From: Megamerina dolium | Taxonomy: Eukaryota; Arthropoda; Insecta; Diptera; Megamerinidae | Direction of reading: 5' to 3' | NCBI GenBank assembly: GCA_963854835.1 | Contig: OY978525.1 | Span: forward strand, 104,762,417 to 104,826,416 | Length of the DNA: 64,000 bases | Shown here: piece after piece, positions 48,588 through 61,733 of the stretch | Numbering within the stretch: position 1 is the first letter of the stretch | How the letters are laid out: the number at the start of each line of letters is the position of its first letter | The notes under the pieces: generated by a model | Databases searched by the model: none | The model's input: the letters and a program-made list of their open reading frames with translations, nothing else | Told to the model about the DNA's origin: nothing | Made by a program: the position numbers and the translations under genes

Positions 48588-51270
48588 ATTAATTGCAATC
48601 TATTTAAGAGTAAATACATTCAAAAGTTATTAAGTCAAGGTCCACTCCAAACGCACATGCAGTGGTTAGGCGGAAAGTGATAGAGAATGTATATTACAAT
48701 GTTCGATTTTGAGAAAATGCTCTAATAATGAAAATCTTCTCAATTTGTATTACTTTGCAATATGAGTTCTTACGAGTACTGAACAAAATGATTTCTGCTT
48801 CCATTGAACTCATTATGTTAGTTCAGTAAAGCTGTAATGCAATTTGAGAACATGATTCTTGGTTCCAATGAACTCATTATGTTAGCTCAATAATGCTGTA
48901 TATATTATTCTTTAAGTTCCATATTCATGGCTAATTCAAATACTTTTCTTTAGAGGTTTGAGAAAAATTTCACATTAATTCGTATTTCAAAGGTTCAAAT
49001 CTTCTATGAATATTTTCTCTGTAAACTTTTGCGCTTGTCTCAATGTCCCAATGTAAACTGTCCTAGAGGTTAGTACAAACGAAAGCTTCATGCAGCTGTC
49101 ACCTTTGGTTGTCACCTTTCGCACCCTGGCAGAAGTATTTCTCTGAACATGTCCATCATATAATAACGACTTGACTGCACCTTTAGCTTCCAAATCACAA
49201 TGTCTCGGTGCTCAAACTTCTATTGTTGTATATAATAATTTAATAATTTCCTAAAATATTTGCCAGAAATGTTCTTTAAATAAAACAACAAAAAACTATA
49301 AACGAATATGCGAATAAATTCACCGTCAAATATCAGCATTCATTTTCTACATCACTAATTGTAAACTATAAATATTGTAGTTGTATTTATTTTAAGTGTA
49401 CTTTCTAATGCATTTTGCACTACCAAAATAATGTAGCTTTTTATAGGCTTTGATCTAATCCCAAATCGCACTGAACTGATATATTAAGTCAGTATACTTT
49501 TGTGTATCGCTTCACACGTAGCTACATAAATTAGAAATATAGAAATTGAATATTGTTTACAAATATGCATTTTTCATGTGCATATCAAATATATCTCATA
49601 AACATATATTCTTTAGGCAGTGGTGTATCATATCGTACGGTAACCGCCGAACTAATTAATGAATTTTTATTGATTTTTACATTAATAATTTCTTGTATAA
49701 CTTTTATATTCAAACAAAACAAAAATATCAAACATATTCGTTAACATTGATAAAATATAAAATAAATAAGTAGAAAACGCCACTGTTGCATTTACATCCT
49801 TTTGCTAGTCATGATGGTTGATGCATCTATACGATACATTTAGAAAATGTTCTTGTTGAAATTCAATTACAATTTGCATATTGCATCTTTCAGAATCAAA
49901 AACAACAACGAATAAAAGAGGCTTATTGTTATAGTAGTATGTTTTGTATGTAGTTTATGATACAAGCAAACTTTTTACCTTTTACAGGTAGGTGCATATC
50001 TATTCATCTTGTTGCCACAAACACCCCATATGTAGTTCTTTAGGTTCTTTTCTGCAAGAATGCTAATTGTATTCCATTGATTGTAGGCTACATTTAAAGA
50101 GCATTTGAAATAACAAATAGGAAATGTATAATGTTCATAGGCCTCAGAACTTATGTTCATACAAATATATAGGGTTTGCCAATAGGAACATATTTTTATG
50201 GAAATATAGGAATCAATATTGGTCAAATGACTTTAAGACAAATTAACTTGAGAATTTCATGTTAATTTAAATACCACCAAAAGTGATTGGAATGATCGGG
50301 AATGATCAATTGATCATCCTCCGTGAGAGGTCCTCTGTGAGGATCTACAATACTTATGAGCTGAATATTCACTGCATTTACGAATTGTAGGACATGTAGC
50401 ATCAATTTATGAGTGTTTTTTTTAATAATACTGTTAATTTTGGAAAACCCATTGTGTATATATATGCATGTATGAACAAAGTTTATTGTCAAATACCAGT
50501 TTGACATTTTGAATTTAATTTCACTTTTGTTACAATCACTATACATAGTTTTATGTAGCTAGCCACTGTCAAGAGATTTATGCATTGATGTTCTTGTATC
50601 GCATTGAAAAGGTAATGTCATTCGTTATCTTATTAGCATCGTGGTCAGACTCATTCTATTGGCAAACGAAATATTTTCTCTTTAACTACATATAGTATGA
50701 GAAAGAATTTATAATACTGTGGCAAAAAGCAATATTGCTTTAAGTCTATTATATGAGTACAAAAAATTGGCACCATAATTATCTGGCCATATGGACTCAT
50801 ATGATAACTTACTCGACTTAAGCAGTTTAGGTTTCTACAACGTACTATTTTGTCGAATTTTATGTGCAATATCCAATATTCTTCTACCATTGCTGATTGT
50901 TGATTGACGTGGATGTATTTTGTCGTTCTTTCATTCAGCATTAATAGATTAATTAATATATTAATAGATTAATAAATGACACCAAGATATTTTTTTTACC
51001 AAAAGGCCTAATATCGGCATTTAGTCGGTACTGATTCAAGTGATTGACCATCGTTCTAGGTGATTTATAGATGTGATTACCAAAATTTTCTCATCTTTCC
51101 GATATTATTTATTTATTTGGTAACTACGAGTGCATATTAATTTTGGCCCTTTATATAACTTTTCCCCGTTTCGAAAAAAAAAACTCTAAAGATGTCCTAT
51201 CCAAAACTCAAAGCATCTTCTTACTCGAACTCAATCGTGTCCAAACTTATGCTTCATCAGCGAAAATGTA
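48588..51270. other. AT-rich non-coding stretch with a 64-bp diverged duplication
   Basis: 48790-48905 holds two diverged units with GAACTCATTATGTTAG spaced 64 bp apart. No gene is supported except the low-confidence exon candidate at 49617-49744. The 48987-49193 minus frame is unrecognised. Confidence 0.5.
49617..49744 (+). CDS. weak candidate terminal coding exon with a membrane segment
   Basis: After a plausible acceptor (ATATTCTTTAG, ending 49616) the frame reads SGVSYRTVTAELINEFLLIF, then TLIISCITFIFKQNKNIKHI and Arg, and stops at 49742-49744. AATAAA follows at about 49762. FLLIFTLIISCITFIF would be a single membrane span. The exon phase (two bases complete a split codon) is compatible with the phase left by the 22560 donor, but phase agreement alone is a one-in-three chance. 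No family is recognised, and the AT-rich context makes a chance frame likely. Confidence 0.12.
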
Positions 51271-52448
51271 TTGCTAATATAAATAGGTTCATGCGGTTTA
51301 TTTTCGAAAATTGAATTTTTATTGTAATTGTAATTGGTTATACATTCAATGTTCAAAATATTGTCCGTCGCTAGCCACTACTTTTTTCCACCTTTCTGGC
51401 AGTATACAGTTTCCGTGTCGGAAGAAGTCGATATGTTTTAAGGTAATTCATGAATCGACCCAATTTTTGGCTCTTTGGTAAGAAATAAAGCGGTGTTTTT
51501 CAAGCTGGGTGTCATCAATCGGAACAAGTGGTAATCTGAAGGAGCAATGTGGCGGGTGGAGTTTCTAATTACATTTTAATGGGCGCCGCTACATGTGGCC
51601 GAGCATTATTATGTTGCAAAATAACTTTGCCGTATCTATCGGCATATTGCGCCCTCTTTTGTCGAAATGTTTGGCTCAAACACATCAATTTATGTCGGTA
51701 CATGTCCCCTGTGATCGTTTGAACAGATTTCAACGGCTCATAATACACCACATCCATCAGGTCCCACCAAATACAGAGCATAATCTTCTTGGCATGAATG
51801 TTCGGCTTGGACGTCAATGATGAAGCATGGCCGTGGTATCTATGCGTTGCCCGACTTTTTGGATTATCGTAATAGACCCCTTCTTTTTTGTCGTCGGAGC
51901 AGTTTCTCACACGTGAAAAAAAAACTGTTTTCAACGTCTCTTAGCTTCAGTTCAAAGGACACTCAATTTCCTAACTTTCGGATCATTCCCATTGCGTTTA
52001 AATGATGGCAAATGGTTGGTTGGGTGACTCCAAGTGTTTTTCCGAGTTCATCTTGCATTTGTGATGAATCTTCATCGAGCCTTGCTTCGAATTCTTCATC
52101 CTTAACCTTTAGTGGCGTCTTCCAAATCAAAATTGCAACTTTTAAATCGTACAAACCATTTCTGGGACGTTTATTCCACTAAAGTACGATGACCTACGGC
52201 AACCTTTTTCTTCATATTGAAATAATGAAGTAAAAGTCCCCGTAAAAACACAATATTCGGTACAAACGTTTACATTTTCACACAGCACACAGCAACTGTG
52301 TTGTTTATACTTCAGCGAAATGACAGATACTGAAAAAGAAAGCCCAATGATGACATTTCAAATGATGGTGTTGCCAGAAGAAACAATGGAATAATAAACT
52401 AGTAGCGACATCTGTTATCAAATGCGCACGATCTTATTTATACTATAT
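51271..52448 (-). pseudogene. mariner element, mauritiana (Mos1)-like, second copy, degenerate
   Basis: The left terminus TATAAATAGGTTCATGCGG and the right one, read inward, TATAAATAAGATCGTGCGC match each other and the 19.5-kb copy. Minus-strand landmarks from 52.15 kb down: KDEEFEARLDEDSSQMQDEL, GKTLGVTQPTICHHLNAMGM, RKLGNWVSFELKLRDVE, YYDNPKSRATHRYHGHASS, SKPNIHAKKIMLCIWWDLMD, VVYYEPLKSVQTITGDMYRH, and ILQHNNARPHVAAPIK. APSDYHLF (third Asp) is in another frame. The block with the first Asp (GDEKW) is deleted, and the second Asp is Asn, exactly as at 19.5 kb. Confidence 0.87.
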
Positions 52449-54407
52449 AACTATTTGCGGAATATATGTATATAGGTAGAGTCTTTTTCTTTTTGCTCTT
52501 CGAGCAACTGATTTCCGACATGACAAGTTTAAACCATATATCACATTCACAGGGTAATGAATGCTAGATAGGAGGAATTGATTAGTGGCCACTCTGCATT
52601 TTATAATAACTACTATAATGTAGAGCCTGATATCTATTAAAATGTGAACATTGTCTGAATTATTAGCAACTGACATCCTCGAAGCAGCCTTGTGACATCT
52701 TATGAAGCTAAAATACCCAAATAGCTCATACCTTTCAGATATTTCGCCATAAAAATGGCACGTAAAATATTATACTTTATTATCCTGAATTATGTCTGCA
52801 TCTACTGTATATTTGTATATATACTTTTTTACATTTTTTTAGCTATTTAAATTAGTTTCAAAATCATGATTGTGCAAAAAATAAAAACAAGAAACGAAAA
52901 AAGAAAAATAGAATATTATTTTATGAAAGCTTTTATGTTGAGGTTTTCAGAATATAATCTTACATACATATTAGCATACATAATACACCAACGTAGGTAC
53001 CCAAGTACGTGTGCACATACCATGTGGGCCCTATTTGCACCACTAATACTTCGTGTGTTCCATTCTACATATATGTTCTTTGATCTTGTGGCATGAAATG
53101 TCAAAGTGACAGCGGTTAAAATGGTCACTTTATACATTTATATTTTTTCATATTTTCTCCTCTTTTACTCTTGCTCTCACCTCTCCTTTCTGTTGCACTC
53201 TATTTTATTTGAAAATCTAGAAAATCATATTAAAAAGGTACGAATATGTATATACACAAAAGTTTGCAACAATAATTTGTTTCTTTTTTGTCTCAATCTA
53301 CTTCTTCCTCTTTCTTTTTTGCTATGCCATGATTTACTGGATGTCCAAGCAGCATATTTGTGTTTTATTATTTTTGTTTTCTATTTTGGTAAAAGATTTT
53401 TTAGTACGAAATGAAAATCATACATAGTTTTAAAAATATGTATTATGGTATTGAAGATGTCAGCTCATTTTAGTAAATACAACCACTGGTATGTGTGACA
53501 TGCTCGAATATGACATTTTAGTTTTTTTTATTACCTTAACATGCTGCTAGCAGTGACTACCTGTAATTGAGGTGTGAAAGATTCTTTCTTCTATTATGAA
53601 AGAGGTTATTTTCATTCATAGCAAATGACAGTGGCACCACCTACAATTAGTTCTTCTAGTATTTGTATTACTTAACAGTGGAGTATAGGTAGAGAGTAAT
53701 ATTAGTTCGTATATGGTTTTATATTTAACTTTAATTATGCTATCAACACTGTCCGAAACAGAAATGTTATGGTTGCTTAAATATGTGATATTTGAAAGTA
53801 ATCTTTGTGTTTGTAAAAGCTCTATTTACACCTCCCCCCATGTATGCAGTACATACAATTCATATATGAATACTTTTAGTTAATAAGTTTTAAATAGAAA
53901 ATGTCAAATGTGGTAAATTTTACTTAGAGTAAATTGACTACATGTATGAATATGGCAAAAATTCATAACAAATTTTGAAACAAATTTAATTTATTTTTCT
54001 TCATTTGATAACAAATACAAGTTTGGAAACACCCTATGTTTGGCCTGATTTACCAACACATCATTGCTGACGAAACGATGATAATGAGAAGATAGAAAGT
54101 TCTCCAATACGAATGACCATCTTTAGTGCATTGCTAAAGCTGCAATCTAAGAGTTATTTTTAAGAATGGATTCAACAATCTGAAATATATAATTTTCTAT
54201 TAGAAACATAAATCCTAAATCCTAAAACCTAAAATCATAAAATGCATCTGAAATTTGGGCTCGGTCCGCAGAAGGTTACAGAAGAAGCCTATGGTGATTG
54301 ATTTTAGTTTAATATATTTCAAAGCATATAAGGAGTATTCTTTCAATAATGAACGACTATGTGCTTGTACATTCTTCAGTCAATCAATTTACTTTAACCC
54401 TAATATC
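52449..54407. other. AT-rich non-coding stretch
   Basis: No gene is supported. The 53106-53414 frame is T-rich and Phe/Leu-biased without a domain. Confidence 0.5.
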
Positions 54408-55575
54408 AGGTGTAGTAAAAAGAAATCCATTACGATAGATGGCGTTAGAAAGATAGAGTTTCGTGCTCAGTAAACTTTTCAGTAAACAGTATTGTTTGAA
54501 CACGAGTCAAAGATGGACACCCGTAAAGAGAAAATATATCAAATTTTGCAGTTTTTCTTCGATAAAGGCGAAAACGCAAGCCAGACGGCTGAAAATGTGA
54601 ATAGTGTTTATGGTCCTGATACTGTAACAGCCAATTACGTGCAATTTTGGTTTCGTTGATTCCGTTCCGGTAATTTTGATGTTAAAGATGCAAGGTCAAT
54701 TGTCAAAAGTACCGATAAAATAATGGAAATCGTCTAGTCTGACCGTCATGTAAGCACTGCTTCTATTGCCCAGGAGCTAAACATTGCACAAAAAACCGTT
54801 TGGAACCATTTAAATAAGGCTGGATGCAAAAAGAAGCTCGATGTAATAGTGCCACACGAGTTAACGCAAAAAAACCTCATGGACCGAATCACAACAAAGT
54901 CGATCCATTTCTTAAGCGGATGGTTACTGGTGAAGAAAAGTGGGTCACTTACGACAACGTCAAGAGAAAACGGTCGTGGTCGAATCACGGTGAGCTGGCG
55001 CAAGCGGTGGCCAAGCCGGGATTGACAGTCAGGAAGGTTTTGCTATGTGATTGGTGGGATTGGCAGAAAATCATCTACTATGAGCTGCTCCTCTACGGCC
55101 AAACTCTTAATTCGGACCTGTACTGTCAACAATTGGATCATCTGAAGGAAGCAATTGCCCAGAAGCGGCCAGATTTGGCCGATAGGAGGGGAATTGTGTT
55201 CCATCAGGACAACGCCAGACCACACACATCGATAGTGACTCGTCAGAAGCTCCGGGAGCTTGGCTGGGAGGTTTTTATACATCCACCTTATAGTCCAGAC
55301 CTGGCATCAAGTGATTACCAGCTGTTCCTGTCTATAGCTAATGATTTTGCTCGTGAAAAGTTCGCCTCAAGAGAAGCTCAAGAAATCGACTTTCCCAGTT
55401 TTTTGCCAATAGAGACGAGGGTTTCTATAAGAGTGACATTATGAAATTACTTTCAAAATGGCAATAAGTTATCGAACAAAACGGTTCATATTTGACCTAA
55501 ATCGGATCATTCTAACTATGCTGAATAAAACCTTCAAATTAATGCAAAAATAATGCATTGCTTTTTACTAGACCT
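54408..55575 (+). pseudogene. mariner element, mellifera-like, long open catalytic half but inactive
   Basis: The terminal repeats are AGGTGTAGTAAAAAGAAATC on the left and, read inward on the right, AGGTCTAGTAAAAAGCAATG. The transposase starts at ATG 54513 (KEKIYQILQFFFDKGENASQ), with stops at about 54657 and 54735 in the DNA-binding half. From 54890 a single frame runs to 55444: NKVDPFLKRMVTGEEKWVTY, WSNHGELAQAVAKPGLTVRK, ELLLYGQTLNSDLYCQQLDH, RRGIVFHQDNARPHTSIVTR (second Asp), HPPYSPDLASSDYQLF (third Asp). The first catalytic Asp of VTGDEKW is Glu here. A frameshift near 55385 displaces the C-terminus, whose proper stop is at 55498. Confidence 0.92.
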
Positions 55576-58316
55576 TCTATAAACATCTAAAAGCCTCTGA
55601 AAAGATATAGAGAAGCCAGACTAAACTGTCTTGTGCATTTCGGCTCGATATGTGAGGTTATACTTGAGTCAGAGAACTACATAATGCCAAATCAGGTCAC
55701 GATGAATTGAATAGTTTAAATATATTTTAGTCTTGCTAATAATATTTTCGACAGTGCACTCCTGAAGGAATTCAGGTCAACACCTATTTTCATCTCCAGA
55801 CAACCAGGAAAGTGTGAATGTATAACGATTTGAAGTGTCTCAAAGTTCGAAGTAGTCCACACAACTGGATTAGAGGCGATGATTTTTCGCAAGCGGTTTG
55901 TGTCAAAAACTTTAAGGACGATGACCCTTCATCAATACACAATGTTTTCCAAAAGTCTCCAAGAGTTCCACCGTCAGTATGCTCTAATTTTTTATTAGAA
56001 TTTTTCACAATTTCTGCCTGAAGTATCTCGAAAAATTATAGACTAAATTCCATCAATCTTGCAATTCTTTCATATAAAATTTTTCTATTGTATGCAGGGG
56101 AACCAGCTTTGTCTTCGATGTGAAAATTTTTTTAAAAAATTTTGCTGAAAGCAAATTAATTGCAAAATATTTTCGATTAATTTGTATAAATTTTTTCATA
56201 TTTTCTAATATGCATTAGCACTTTCTAAACCACATATTGGTGTTTATATATACATATATTTCCTCAGCAATTGCTCTCCATGTACCATTTACAATCTTTA
56301 ATACAATGTTTTCTGCTCATGGTCGAACATATGTATTTATTTGTTTAATATTGTTCGTTTGCCTTGTAAGTAAGTAACTTTTTACCTATAAACATATTAT
56401 ACTAAAAATAAGTAGTTGTCGTCTCATTGTGGCAATATTGTTCCTGTTACTGTTTCCGTTCAAAAGGATATTTTACTTTTTCTTTAGTTGAAACGTAACC
56501 AGCCACAAAAGAAAAATCAGAAAGACAGAAAAAAAGAAAAATATAATAGAAGTAACCGCAACATGCATTAACAACTTCTGTTTTATGTCAACACAAATTG
56601 TTGTTGACGACAATGAGTGTGGCCAGTAGTTGGTGGTAATAGTTGGTCACTGTACAAAAAAAAGGAGCATGTAGGAGAATCTTAATACCATTACAATGGT
56701 ATGAAGAGAAATGAAGTTAGTCAACAAAATAATTTGAAATAACTATAATTTAAAACTATGTTAGAGTGGGGTTATTTTTTTTGTTTTTTTTTTTATTCAA
56801 AATAATTTCAAGTTCAATTATATGCCTTGAAGTATGCTACGTATTTTTTCCAATTGTCAAGTATTGTGCATTGAACTTAAGGTTGACATGCAACCTTCGC
56901 TTTAGTATGCATTATGTGTGAGTAATTGCCAATTATATTCTAAATTATTCATTCCTATTTTATATATAATGAACTTAGCACAAGACGACTACTCTGAAGA
57001 GAAATAAATAATAAATATAATCGTTTAAATAAACTTGAAAAAGTAGTATATCAAGAACTAATACAATAATCGATAGAATGTAAATGTGTAATGCATACTT
57101 TTAGGTTCATTCACAATATGCATACACATTTTTATGAACACATATATATATATATATATATAAATTTAATAAAAAGAGCAAGAAGAAACTGAAAATATAT
57201 ACATTCATATATTTAACCTCAGAAGAGGTGATGAAACAAAAAAAAAAGAAAAGCGACAGCAAAAGCTTATAATTCTAGAAATTTACAAATAATAGTCTTA
57301 TGGAAAAATCTATTTGCATTAAACATACGTAACTTTTCGCTTTTTATACTACTACACATGCAGCTTAAGTGATTTTAATTTCATCCAATATCTGTCACTA
57401 TGGGTTTTTCTTTTTTAGCACTCCACTTTAAGTATCACTTGGCGGATTAATTTTTTACATTTATAACTAAAAAGTAAAAAGCTTTCATAACTGTATGCTT
57501 GTATGTATATGCGAATATACGTGTGAGGTGCGTCCTGGCAGTCACTATACGTACCATAAAAAAAAATAGACTTTGCTGTACTACATCAATTACATATTGT
57601 CGGTGCAATTTCAGCGGAAAGATTTACATAAAATAAGCTGCTTTTTTTACTCGTGTTTTTAATACGATTTTTTTTTATTTTTTTTATTTATATGTATGTG
57701 AATTATAAAACCATTTTTAAATTGCGCATACATAAGCTCATATAAACGGAATAGTTTTAATGGTTGCCCGGTTTTATTTTATGATTCTTTTTTTTTATTC
57801 ATTTATTTAGTTAGCTTACACAATAATTTTCATATATATATAAATGAAATAAAATTCAAAGTGTTAATATTAAATATTAAAATAATAAATTGTGTTGATG
57901 TATATTTCTAAATAGACGAAGGCCAGTTGATAAGTATGTGATAAATGAAACACGAAATAAATTTATTCCACATAAATTTAATTATTATTCAAGGCAGTGT
58001 CCATTTAGCTTGGTAAACATCAATTCTCGGTGACTCCTCTTCCATAATGCTTTTGAAATTTATTTACGAGAGAAAAAAAAATATAATTCTAAATAATCAA
58101 CAGACAAAATTCACTTTTTTTATTCATGTGAATCAAGAAACATAAACCTTGTCTACTTTTAATGGCTGACAATATTAAACTAATGAGCAGATGCTCAAAA
58201 AATTCTTTATTGTGTATTTCTGCGAATACTACAGGTTTGCTTATACAATATGAGAGATATTTCTTGCATTTATAGCGAACTTATCAGTCTACGCTCGTAT
58301 ACACCGTATTAGGCTA
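55576..58316. other. non-coding; unassigned GC-richer patch at 55640-56030
   Basis: 55640-56030 is less AT-rich than its flanks and keeps ~70-codon open frames on both strands (for example KCLKVRSSPHNWIRGDDFSQ), but no family is recognised. It may be an old transposon. The rest is AT-rich, with a short TA run at 57143-57162 and poly-T/A tracts. Confidence 0.5.
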
Positions 58317-58920
58317 GTTGATATATATTTTTTCTTTTATAGTCACATGAAATATGAGTAATATTTTAAAATTCAATAAAATTCTATGTCAATTATTGCA
58401 ACAAATAACTCTAAAATGAATGACTTTAAAAAATATCTTACAATTAAATCCTGTTGAACCTAAAAGTATGCTAAATATTAAAAAAAAAAATTTTTACAAA
58501 AAACATGGCCGATTTTGAAAGTAAATATTAAAACTTAATTAATAACTTTATTTTAAAGTCGAAGCCAAGGAAATTACCACATAGTAGCAAACTTGGTGGT
58601 TGGTTCATTGGTTGATATTAGTTGATATTTTTTTTTTCTTTTATAATCACATGAAATATGAGTAATATTTTAAATAAATTCAATGTCAATTATTGCAACA
58701 AATAACTCAAATATGAATGACTAAAAAAAATGTTTAACAATTAAATCCGGTTGAACCTAAAAGTATGCTAAATATTAAAAAAAAAATTTACAAAAAACAT
58801 GGCCGATTTTAAAAGTAAATATTAAAACTTAATTAATAATTTCCTTTTGAAGTCGACGCCAAAGAAATTACCTTATAGTAGCAAACTTGGTGGTTGATTC
58901 ATTGGTGATAATCTCTTTGG
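58317..58920. repeat. 304-bp tandem duplication, two copies
   Basis: TCACATGAAATATGAGTAAT occurs at 58343 and 58647. The shared unit continues through GAACCTAAAAGTATGCTAAA, ACATGGCCGATTTT and TAGCAAACTTGGTGGTTG in both. Differences are indels in A/T runs and scattered substitutions. No coding potential. Confidence 0.92.
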
Positions 58921-60705
58921 TGTTTAGATTATTTTTTTTCAGTCGACTCTGGCTATGCCACTGCTTCTAAGTTTCCAGCGTTAATCTTTCGCATACCACA
59001 CACTAACAAATGTTATATGCGATGTTAACGTGACATGTTAACGGTGCGATGTTAACGGTAGTAAAGGCAAATGCGCCTATGCAATTTTTAATAATTAACA
59101 ATTAATAGATATAATAATAATTAATAGATATAATTAATAATTAATAGATGCAATTTTCTGCTATTACTATTTTGATGATTTTTTCATAAAGCAATATAGT
59201 ATATACAAATACAATCACTAAACTCTCCAACTCTTCCACTAACGACAAAAGATTAATGTCGCCGAACATGACATTTATCGCCAGGGTCTGTTTTTCCTTT
59301 TGATTTTGTTCTTTTCTTGTTTACATAGCTATATGAACACACAAAGAATATTTGGCAGATATGGAAGAGGAGAGGGCAACTGAAAGATGCAAAATAAAAA
59401 ATCTCTCTGAATTGCGCGACTGCAAGCAGCCAACCCTTTATTTCGGCATCCATATATCCATCCATCAGTTGTTTTTCATAGAGTGAAGTTTGTCACACAA
59501 ATAAAAGAATAACATATAGTAAATGCATGCACAACAAACCATAATAGTCTAGATGTTGACTTTTTTATTTTTTTGGCTCTGTGCAATAACATTCCGGAAA
59601 GTGGGGTATTGTTGTTGTTGAACATTTTCCAATGCTTTGAGAAAAAGTCGACAGGCAAAAAGAACAACAATAACAAAGACGGATAGAAACAAAATGCTGG
59701 AAAACATTACTATCATCCTTACACCAACAACGCACATTGTATATTTCTCTCAGTTTTCCCCCCCAAATTGCTTGCGCTTTCTTACCTTCCACGCACATAG
59801 AGAAGAGTGTGTTGGTAATTAACTCAAAATATGTAAAATACATACTACAATTCATCACTACCAAGTTCAACTATTATTGTGACTGCTTTTTATGTCCGTG
59901 TGCATGTGTGTGTGTGTGCATGAATTTATTATGTCACTAAATGCAAATGCAACAGCGACAGCAGACGGCGTAAAATTCGTTGCATTTAAATGAAATTGGA
60001 GAGCACATAAGTATTAACAATTTGAAAAGATTCAGTAGACTGAAAGAAAGGCACACACACACATGCACACATATATGAAAAACGCCAAAGAGAATGAAGT
60101 AAAAATTCAAGCGCCCAAATGTATGCAATAAAATTACAATTTAAGTTTATACCTTCAAATGTTTGCTGTTTTTTCAGAATTAAATATTTCATTGTTATTC
60201 GTATTAGAATACTAAATTAAAAAAAATATTAGGTAAACAAGAGTAGAAACTGAAATTTGTATTAATGTGATCAAAGAGTTTTCGCAAATTCGAAATAAAT
60301 CCGAATCAATTGATTTATTTGTCGCATTCAAGGCAATTCAGCTATGTGGTATTTCTTGGGAAAATATTCTAAACAACCTACAACAATATTTAAGGAATTC
60401 TGAAATTTTCATTCAGGAACTTAGGCGCAATGAAATAGTGTTCTCATTTCATTTAATTACTTAACCCGTAACTTACATGATACAAGAAAACGTTATTTCA
60501 AATTTCAAGATTAGTAGTCCATAACGAAAAACTTGAATTTAAAAAAATATTATTAATTTTAAATATTCCTAATAATAATATAATATTTCAATAGTGAAGA
60601 TGAACTTATGCTAATCGACTTCGTATCGCAATTCCTAAAATTCTACAATGTACTTTGACGGTGACGTTTCAAATTAAAGACAATCCATCGAATTCGCATC
60701 TAATA
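58921..60705. other. AT-rich non-coding stretch
   Basis: 59013-59062 holds three close GTTAACG motifs (twice within GCGATGTTAACG). 59090-59152 repeats AATTAATAGATATAAT. No gene is supported. Confidence 0.5.
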
Positions 60706-61634
60706 AAGGGTTTTCCATTAGGGACAATTTCGTGTCTTTATATGAACGCACCCTTAAACTTTTTTAATCAACTGTCAATGTGAAAACGTTAGTTTAAGTC
60801 AACATTTTCATCATAGTAAAGTACACGATCCAGCAACATTTGGAAATTATTAAAAATTACTACCGAAATTCTGAGTCGGTGGTCGCAACTTTAAGAGCGA
60901 AAAATTATCTTCAGCGATGAAGCTCATTTCTGGCTCAATGGCTTTGTCAATAAGCAAAATATGCGTTATTGGTCAGCAACAAACCCACAAGTGCTTCTTG
61001 AGACACCGTTGCACCCACAAAAAGTTATTGTTTGGTGCGGTTTTCATTCCGGAGGTGTGATTGGGCCGTATTTTTTCGTGGATGAAAACGACCGTCATGT
61101 TACCGTCAATGGAGAGCGCTATCGTGCTATGTTGGAAAATTATTTGTGGCCAGAATTGGATGAACTTGACATCAGTGATATGTGGTTTCAACAAGACGGT
61201 GCCACTAGCCACACAGCACACGTCACAATCGATTTATTGCAAGGCAAATTCGGTGAACGTGTTATCTCGAGAAATGGTCCGGTCGAATGGCCGCCTCGTT
61301 CATGCGATCTAACATCATTGGATTTCTTTTTATGGGGCTTTATCAAGTCACTAGTCTATGCCAACAAGTCAGCAACTTTAGACGAGCTCAAATACAACAT
61401 CCAACGCGAAATTGCCAACGTTCCGGTCGAAATGTGTGCTAGAGTGGTGGAAAATTGGGTCCAAAGAATCGACCGCTGTAAACGGTGGTCGTGGTGGTCA
61501 TATGACTGATATCGAATTTCATTCATAAAATGTAATGCTTGCTATATATCCACAATAAATTTGAACTCAATATCTCAAATATTTCTGTGTTTTATTGATT
61601 GATAAAATTGTTATGTCCCTAATGGAAAACCTTT
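60706..61634 (+). pseudogene. rosa-type (DD41D) mariner, TIR-bounded, internally deleted
   Basis: TA flanks both ends (60704-60705, 61635-61636). The left terminus AAGGGTTTTCCATTAGGGAC and the inverted right terminus AAAGGTTTTCCATTAGGGAC differ at one base. The coding remnant has an N-terminal scrap (QQHLEIIKNYYRNSESVVAT, about 60829-60890) fused out of frame to the catalytic part: IIFSDEAHFWLNG (first Asp, 60905-60943), WFQQDGATSHTAHV (second Asp, about 61183) and SCDLTSLDFFLWG (third Asp). The spacing between the second and third Asp is 41 residues, the DD41D signature of rosa elements. The open frame from 60961 ends at TGA 61509. The middle of the DNA-binding half is deleted, so no full transposase is made, but all three Asp codons survive. 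Confidence 0.88.
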
Positions 61635-61636
61635 TA

Positions 61637-61702
61637 TTTAGTTTTCTTCATATGCCATCTATTCTTTTCATTTCTTCTTTGTATTCATTAGTTTAAGTTT
61701 CT

Positions 61703-61733
<31 letters not shown>

